Assembly: GCA_036768485.1 (NCBI GenBank)
Contig: JAVLUZ010000596.1
Location: forward strand, 588,005-652,004
DNA: 64,000 bases
DNA from: Mermis nigrescens
Lineage: Eukaryota > Nematoda > Enoplea > Mermithida > Mermithidae
Reading direction: 5' to 3'
The position numbers and the translations under genes were made by a program. Position 1 is the first letter of the stretch; the number at the start of each line of letters is the position of its first letter. The notes below the pieces were generated by a model that searched no databases, was not told the DNA's origin, and was given only the letters and a program-made list of their open reading frames with translations. Shown here piece by piece: positions 58,401 to 64,000 of the stretch.

Positions 58401-61400
58401 CAAAAATGAAAATGTTAAACATAAAAATATATGCCTTGAACTGAAATGTTTATACTTTGTTTGGCTTTTCGGCGGAAAAATTAATCGTTACCATAAATAA
58501 ATGACGAGCACGTAGCATCACAAAAAATTATTTTTCTCAAAAACTGACTTCATTCTTTAATTGAGAGCTTAGATTCTAAGAGATATGGGTATTCTATTTC
58601 TAACTTTAAAATTACCTCGCAATTTTTAACCTCCCCGGAAATAAGTCATGAAGTTTTGAAAATCTGAAGACAGTTTCACTATTTATGATTCATCGCTAGT
58701 AATTGTTATTTAATTGGACTCATTCAGTATAAGGTGCATTATTGATATTTTTCAAACCGTTTTTTAAGTTCTTAAGCTTTTAATTTAAAGCAATTAGGGA
58801 TGCAACGGGTACCCGAACCCGAATAAACTGAAGTTTACTATCCGAACCCGAATAAAATTATTTTAACTACCCGAACCCGAATAAAATTATTATAACTACC
58901 CGAACCCGAACCCAAACCCGAATGTTTATGGATTCGGTCGGGTATTTTTAAGCTCTAAAATCCCACTTGCGCCGTTTTCAGTTTGCTCGACCCTAAAACG
59001 CTGAATGTCATTTAGTTATCAAGTACACATAAATGGCATTGTAATTAAGTCGTATATTTCAATCGATTCACGTGAATTGTAAATCTTTCTATTCCACAAA
59101 ATGATTGCCAAATGATATCGGATAAAGTGCTAAACACTGCTTCTTTGGTCGTAATTAAATTTGGTTTTTATTAAATTAAACTTCACGAATAAGAGTTTTT
59201 CGGCAGTTTCTTCGACAGACACAATACACAGAGCGCTACCTCTCATTTATATACATCAGCGTTCTTGCACACGGAGAGGAGGAAGGAAAATCACTGGAAA
59301 CTTGAGTGAAACATATTGAATGATTAGGCACTAGGCATCTAATAATAATAAAATTGTAACATCTGGTTTACATGTACCTAAGAAATTCGCTATACAATGG
59401 TATTCCTAAATACTTACTGAAATACCCGTACCCGAACCCGATCGGGAATTGATTTTGATACCCGAACCCAAACCCTAACCCGAATAAATTGAGTGGACTC
59501 GACCCGAACCCGAATACTATCGGGTGAACTACCTGAACCCAAACCCGAACCCGAACACACCAAAATTCACTACCCGTTGCATCCCTAAAAGCCATTATAC
59601 GGTGAGAAACCTGAAATTAATTCTTTTCACAGTTATATGATTAAGTACTTATTTAAAAAAGTACCATAGATAATTTTAAGTTTACAGGGTCAGCTGCCCC
59701 GGCCCCGATGCCGGGGCATAAGCTCCGGCCTCGGCTAAAAAGCCTGCCCCGGACGTCCCTACAAATAATCGTTCTAAGAACGTTATATCCATAGATCTTT
59801 CTCAAGCGGGCTTAAAACTGTAAAGCTAGGCAAATTTTATTTAACCAGTAATTATTAATAAGAGGAAAATTTTTAGGTGTATAGATTATTGCACTGAATT
59901 GTCTATTAAAATGCATCTGTAGTGGATTTCATGACAGCTTACGCAAACAATTTTTCAGGATTCAGGATGGCTTTCTGCACTTTCGTTATTGGTTACCCTA
60001 TGTAAAAGGTGGCGAACCGAAGTTAACGAAATTAGCAGCCGATTTGAGGCAAATTCCACCGTCAAAGTGTCGATTATCAATTAACTTGAATGGATTAGAG
60101 TGCCATATGTACAACTGGGTGTCGAAATATGTTAGAATAGACCGAATCTTTAGCATGCGTTATTTCAGTCTTGATGATTACGAAAAATTCAGCGACGAAG
60201 AGTTGACTTTGCCTACTCCGCTACATTTCTTGGACAAATACGATCTGAGAAGTTTGGTGCCCATTGTTCACATAGGGATTAGTTCAGGTTGTACATACAT
60301 TTTTAATAAATTTGCCGCTGGTTTCATTCCTTGAATCTATTGCTCTTAGTTACATATTTGTCTTACAAGCAGTAGGACATCTTTTGTACATGGTACTTGA
60401 TTTCGTAATGCAAAGTGTACCGATAATGAAAAATTCAGATATTTGATTATTTTACAATACAAAAATGAAGCCTTAGGCCTGTTGGAATATGTTTTATGAT
60501 TTTTGTTCTAGTATATACAAAAGTGTATCATGCATTATAAGATTACTTTTTTGAGCGGGTAAGTGATTCAATAAACTCAATGTGAATACATACATGAAAC
60601 GTAGATTTAATGCATCAGAAACAAAATTCTGGCAAGCAGTCGTATTAATCTTTAGAATAAAATGCTAAATATTGATTTATCAGATTACGCATCTTTTATA
60701 TGACAGTACAGTAGGTTATGTTGCATATTATATAAGTACCCCTATTATACATGCTTGCGGTGGCCAATAGAAGATAAAATTAGATTTTTTTGCATATCGA
60801 TGTGCGAAGGTTGAGAGGATGTAACTTAATATGGGTTTAAAAATATTTTAGTAGATGTGATCGATTCGATACCAGGTATTAATTCTAGAAAGGGGCTTAT
60901 AAGTCTTGAAAATGATAAAATGTTTGTATAGTTGTTAATTGTGTCGGTATTCATTGAAAATATTTCTTGACAAAGTGATAGATAAATATTTGTTGTGCGC
61001 TTAGCTAAGCTATGAATAATTCCTGTTTCAGTTTATTATTTTTCTCTAATCTAGTAAGATACAGGTTTGCGAATAAAATAATTATTTAGCACATAAGTCT
61101 ACCTGGCTTGCATTTCATGGAAAGCTGAGTAAGACTAGTTGAAAATGCTATAGAGATAATTATTTAAAAACACTTCTGAAATATTCAACATAATACCTAC
61201 CGACAACTGTTTTTTCATGATAATTCAGGATTCAGTTGTTACTCTAAGCTTATAAGATTTGGCCTATGCGCAGCGGTTTTTAAGTCGGGGCTGGGACTGG
61301 GCGTCTGGTAGTTCCGTCGTTCACTTATCCGTCAGAAGTTGAAATGTTTTCCACTCGTCGGTATTTTGACAAAAACCTGCTTTTTAACGAATTTCTAATG

Positions 61401-62386
61401 GATTTTTCTTATTATTTAATGAAAAATAGAAATTGCAATCGCAAAGGATGATCAGAAATTCTACTCCAGCTAAAATGCTGGGTTTTTATCAGGCCCGTAT
61501 TCAGGATTTGCCCAAGATGAATTGGTTTATATTTAGGAACTTTATGGTATAGCTAGTAAAAAGCTCATTTTCTGACGTTTTTCAACATGCTTTATTTATT
61601 AAGGTCATAAAATTTGAAAATTTCGAAAAAATTTTTTCCTTGAAACAAGTTGTCAAAAATACCATTTTGTGCTCGCGCCGGGGTTACATAAAATAATGAA
61701 AAAACTTGACATATGGCGCGAAGCGCAAATCTTTGAAGATTTTTTTAACACAGAAATGCAATTTTTCTATCTTTCCGTGCCTTACCTTACCTTTGAAAAA
61801 AATTTTTAGACCTAGCGGCGGCTGTCCCCGCACGGCCTTGCTTAGGATTTATGACTGCTACTTTGTATAAAAGAGTACGATCTGACCATTGCTCGAAATT
61901 TTGGATAGGGGTCTTCGGCCATTTTTAGGGGTAAATGACCTCCAAGTTTTGGCCAAAAACGGCCCACGGCCAAATAATTCAATTTTTTCAAAAATCGGGA
62001 ATTTTCTGGCTTCGGGTTGGGGATGGGGGACGACCGACTTTGGGTAGGGGATCCACCATCCTTTCTGTTATGTATGCAACTGACTATAGCCGGCTGTCGC
62101 TTATATTCGCTATGTATTATTAGGACTTTTTTCACAGGAAGACTTGCGTTTGGCAATAAGTTTGTGTCTTCTGCTATGACAATTGATTTTGAAAACGTCA
62201 ACACAAATTATTTAACGACAAAAGCTTCAAATGAATTTGATTTATTTATGCACGTTTTGAAAGGATCGTGCGAAAACGTTAAACTGTCATTCGTCAAAAC
62301 GCCTAATTATTCCAAGGACGATGAATATGAACAACCGCCACGTATGATGGGCGAAGGGTTTGTGGTTTTGCAGACGTCTAGTCTTA
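55450..62386 (+). CDS. BLTP1: BLTP1 (KIAA1109/Tweek/LPD-3) bridge-like lipid transfer protein, 5' part, three exons
   Basis: Exons: 55450-55775, 59959-60287, 62138-62386 (last donor tentative), phases consistent. Exon 1 encodes a transmembrane segment (about residues 35-55, AQLFAALLCGIFWCTYL) followed by LTFYNSRLFGYL and GKIMFRELVY, the N-terminal ER anchor and start of the lipid-conducting groove in this family. Exon 2 begins IQDGFLHFRYWLPYV and contains LSINLNGLECHMYN. Exon 3 begins GRLAFGN and contains PPRMMGEGFVVLQ. These match the BLTP1 N-terminus in order. The family's proteins are very large tubes that move phospholipid between ER and plasma membrane or endosomes, so most of the gene lies beyond 64000. 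Introns of 4.2 and 1.9 kb hold hAT elements and MITEs. The exon 2 donor GTTGTA is weak but gives the expected reading. Confidence 0.92.
56590..57470. repeat. Inverted pair of one MITE family (BLTP1 intron 1)
   Basis: 56590-57060 and 57110-57470 are related in opposite orientation: CCAAAAATGGTAGGTACGC, CAAATTTAACAAAATATAGTC, and the hairpin TGGCGCGAAGCGCCGAAAA opposite CGGCGCTTTGCGCCATTATA. Confidence 0.8.
57553..59761. mobile_element. 2209-bp hAT element with 8-bp TSD (BLTP1 intron 1)
   Basis: Exact duplication CAAATAAT (57545-57552 and 59762-59769). Left end TAGAGATGTCTC, right end GGACGTCCCTA, with GCCCCGG-rich subterminal repeats on both sides. A 114-codon open frame on the - strand (57896-58240) is not recognised. 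It contains a second hAT at 58795-59587. Confidence 0.93.
58795..59587. mobile_element. 793-bp hAT MITE nested in the hAT at 57553
   Basis: TAGGGATGCAACGGGTA at the left and TACCCGTTGCATCCCTA at the right are perfect inverted repeats; flanking octamers AAAGCAAT and AAAGCCAT match at 7 of 8. Subterminal CCCGAACCCGAATA repeats at both ends. Resembles the termini of 51130-52289. Confidence 0.95.
60288..62137. other. BLTP1 intron 2
   Basis: 60288-61480 shows nothing I recognise. About 61490-61830 is a repeat with TGGCGCGAAGCGC, related to 32740-33085. About 61865-62060 is a MITE-like repeat whose inverted relative is at 63140-63345. Confidence 0.55.
61865..62060 (+). repeat. MITE-like repeat, inverted relative at 63140
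   Basis: GCTCGAAATTTTGG, GGCCATTTTTAGGGG, TTTTCTGGCTTCGGG and GACCGACTTTGGGTAGGGGA occur in order. Confidence 0.7.
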
Positions 62387-63139
62387 GTAAGAAAATATCT
62401 CTCGATCAAATCCTTGATCACAAGTACATATGAAAAAATTTTTCAAATGATTAAGCACGGTATTATTTTAAACAACAAAGATTTTTATGCCTGCATGCAG
62501 AGACATTCGCGAAATTTATCCAGTGACGGGACGGATGTTACACATCTTAGAATGGAGTGCATTTAAAAAAATATCGTTCATTACTGAAAAAATAGAGTGC
62601 ACTTGTTGACATTTCTGGTCATTCTCTACTCCATTTGGAAGAACCAAAAAATCGATTAGTTATTGAAAATTTTTTATTCTTCAATAGTATGGCTTGGAAT
62701 ATTATATCTTGAGAAGTTAGGACTCACATGAGACCTACGTATGTATTTGTCTGTTTTCCATTTAAAAACACAAGTTTGTAATTTTATTACCGTTTTTGAT
62801 TAGAAGTAATTCACATTTAATAATTAATTAATACTTGATAATTTTTTTGAAATAATTTTTTTAATAGTTATTCTTTTAAATAATTCACCCAGACGCTGTT
62901 AGACGCGCTGGCCTAGGGCTTTGAATCGGGGTATAGGCATCCGCACCAACAGCTGAGGTGAATCAAGTAACTTCGTGTTTAGGGGATTTTATCATTTTTA
63001 CCATAAATGAAAATACAAGATTCAAAATAATAAATTTTCGGCAATTTTTCTGGATGGCTCTTCTTAGCCCCGTGCGTTCGCCCATGTATGTATGTTAGTA
63101 ATGCTATTTACTTATTGATTCATACAAGCAACAGGGGTA
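62387..63139. other. Intron or intergenic sequence after BLTP1 exon 3
   Basis: No further BLTP1 exon was recognised. AT-rich sequence with a MITE-end-like CATTCTCTACTCCATTTGGA at about 62620. Confidence 0.5.
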
Positions 63140-63345
63140 AGGGATGGGGGATCTTCCACCCAAAGTCGGACGTCCCCCCGTCCCCCTCAAAGCCAGAAAA
63201 TTTTTGACCCCTCTGATTTTTGGAAAGAATCGATTTTTAGGCCGTTTTTAGGCGTTTTTGGGTCGTTTTTGGCTAAAAATTGGAGATTATTCAGCTACTT
63301 CTCCCTAAAAATGGCCGGGACCCCCAATTTCGAGCCGTTACATGT
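63140..63345 (-). repeat. MITE-like repeat, inverted relative of 61865-62060
   Basis: CCCAAAGTCGGACGTCCCCC, AAAATTTTTGACCCC, AAAAATGGCCGGGACCCCC and TTTCGAGCCG, the reverse order and strand of the other copy. Confidence 0.7.
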
Positions 63346-63492
63346 ATGTATTGACTTCATTCCACATTTTGTACCGTGATTTGTTGTTATCTATCTTCCT
63401 TTGTTGTCGATCTTCTATCATTTGCATCGTAGGTACTTTCTATACTGCATCATGCTGGATATACTTAAATACTCATAAAAGCGTCTTATATC

Positions 63493-63757
63493 CACATGTT
63501 GGCGTGAAGGTTTGAATTGGGGGTATGCACCCCAGAAGGCCGAATATTCCCCTCCCTCAGAAACCAAAATACCCCCAGAATTCAATTTTTGAAATTTTTT
63601 TGTTTTGTTTTCTCGCAATTTTTTTTGATGCCAATGGATAATGCCCGATGAGAAACGTTGAAAAATGGTGTGTTTTCGCCGTACCACCATTTTTAAGACC
63701 ATTTTTTGACCTTTAAAACCTTGCTTCCCCGTAGAATTTTCGTGCTGCTCACCTTTG
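63493..63757 (-). mobile_element. hAT-like MITE, family F1
   Basis: CACATGTTGGCGTG at one end and GCTGCTCACCTTTG at the other; flanking octamers CTTATATC and CTCATATA match at 6 of 8. Core shared with 35674-35931. Confidence 0.75.
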
Positions 63758-64000
63758 CTCATATATATCTATTTAATATGATAATTGAGAGCTCGTTATT
63801 TCTAGCTTTATTTTTTATTCCTTTGTGTGCTAGAAGATGCATGCTTCTATGTGCACTTGCACCTATTACAAACGAAACGAACACATGTACAAAGTTGACT
63901 TTTTCACGAATCCCTTATTCATGTACATACATTACATGTTGTACGCACTATGTACCTATAAACATACATGTAACGAGGGGATGGGTTTCATCTACCCATA

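Noticed and set aside
59368..59595. 75-codon ORF on the - strand
   Set aside because: Low-complexity translation of CCCGAACCC subterminal repeats of a hAT MITE.
62885..62965. tRNA-like sequence with GATTCAAAGC
   Set aside because: A box B-like decamer alone; box A and stems could not be placed in order on either strand.

Overview
The window looks like a piece of an invertebrate animal genome, probably an arthropod. It is AT-rich by eye, has spliced host genes with kilobase introns, and most of its length is transposon. Two host genes are secure. A Wnt4-type Wnt ligand gene lies on the + strand (four coding exons, 30278-39589). The 5' end of BLTP1 (KIAA1109/Tweek/LPD-3) lies on the + strand from 55450 (three exons seen) and runs off the right edge. 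A Wnt4-class ligand, to my knowledge absent from most insects, hints at a non-insect arthropod or another invertebrate. I cannot name the species.

Layout: 1-3440 two decayed CR1/Jockey-like LINEs, one split by a fold-back element; 3756-5295 a large imperfect palindrome; 5929-7570 a hAT element with an 8-bp target duplication; 8415-22665 a possible larger hAT element whose interior holds a Polinton/adintovirus-like cassette and an assembly gap (18901-19000); 22666-30277 mostly unassigned sequence with small MITEs; 30278-39589 Wnt4; 40000-53200 LINEs, MITEs and elements nested inside one another; 55450-64000 BLTP1 with nested hAT elements in its first intron.

The most unusual part is 10027-18598, a compact + strand set of genes. 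It holds (a) a ten-exon gene for a protein-primed family B DNA polymerase, open over 1366 codons with every exonuclease and polymerase motif present and a possible OTU-like cysteine-protease module in its N-terminal half; (b) an A32/FtsK-like packaging ATPase with one frameshift near its C-terminus; (c) two related small secreted proteins, one on each side of the ATPase. No integrase, capsid or maturation protease gene was found. Most introns of the polymerase gene are only 51-61 nt, against kilobase introns in the two host genes. Two of its longer introns carry copies of the same host-type MITE, so the cassette has lived in this animal genome.

Several transposon ends are supported by target-site duplications read directly from the sequence (5929-7570, 15689-16017, 41639-41895, 45694-46379, 47214-47833, 48457-49071, 51130-52289, 57553-59761, 58795-59587). 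Two of these insertions also have an uninterrupted paralogous target elsewhere in the window. A short GC-rich hairpin motif, GGCGCTTCGCGCC and variants, recurs across otherwise different repeat families.
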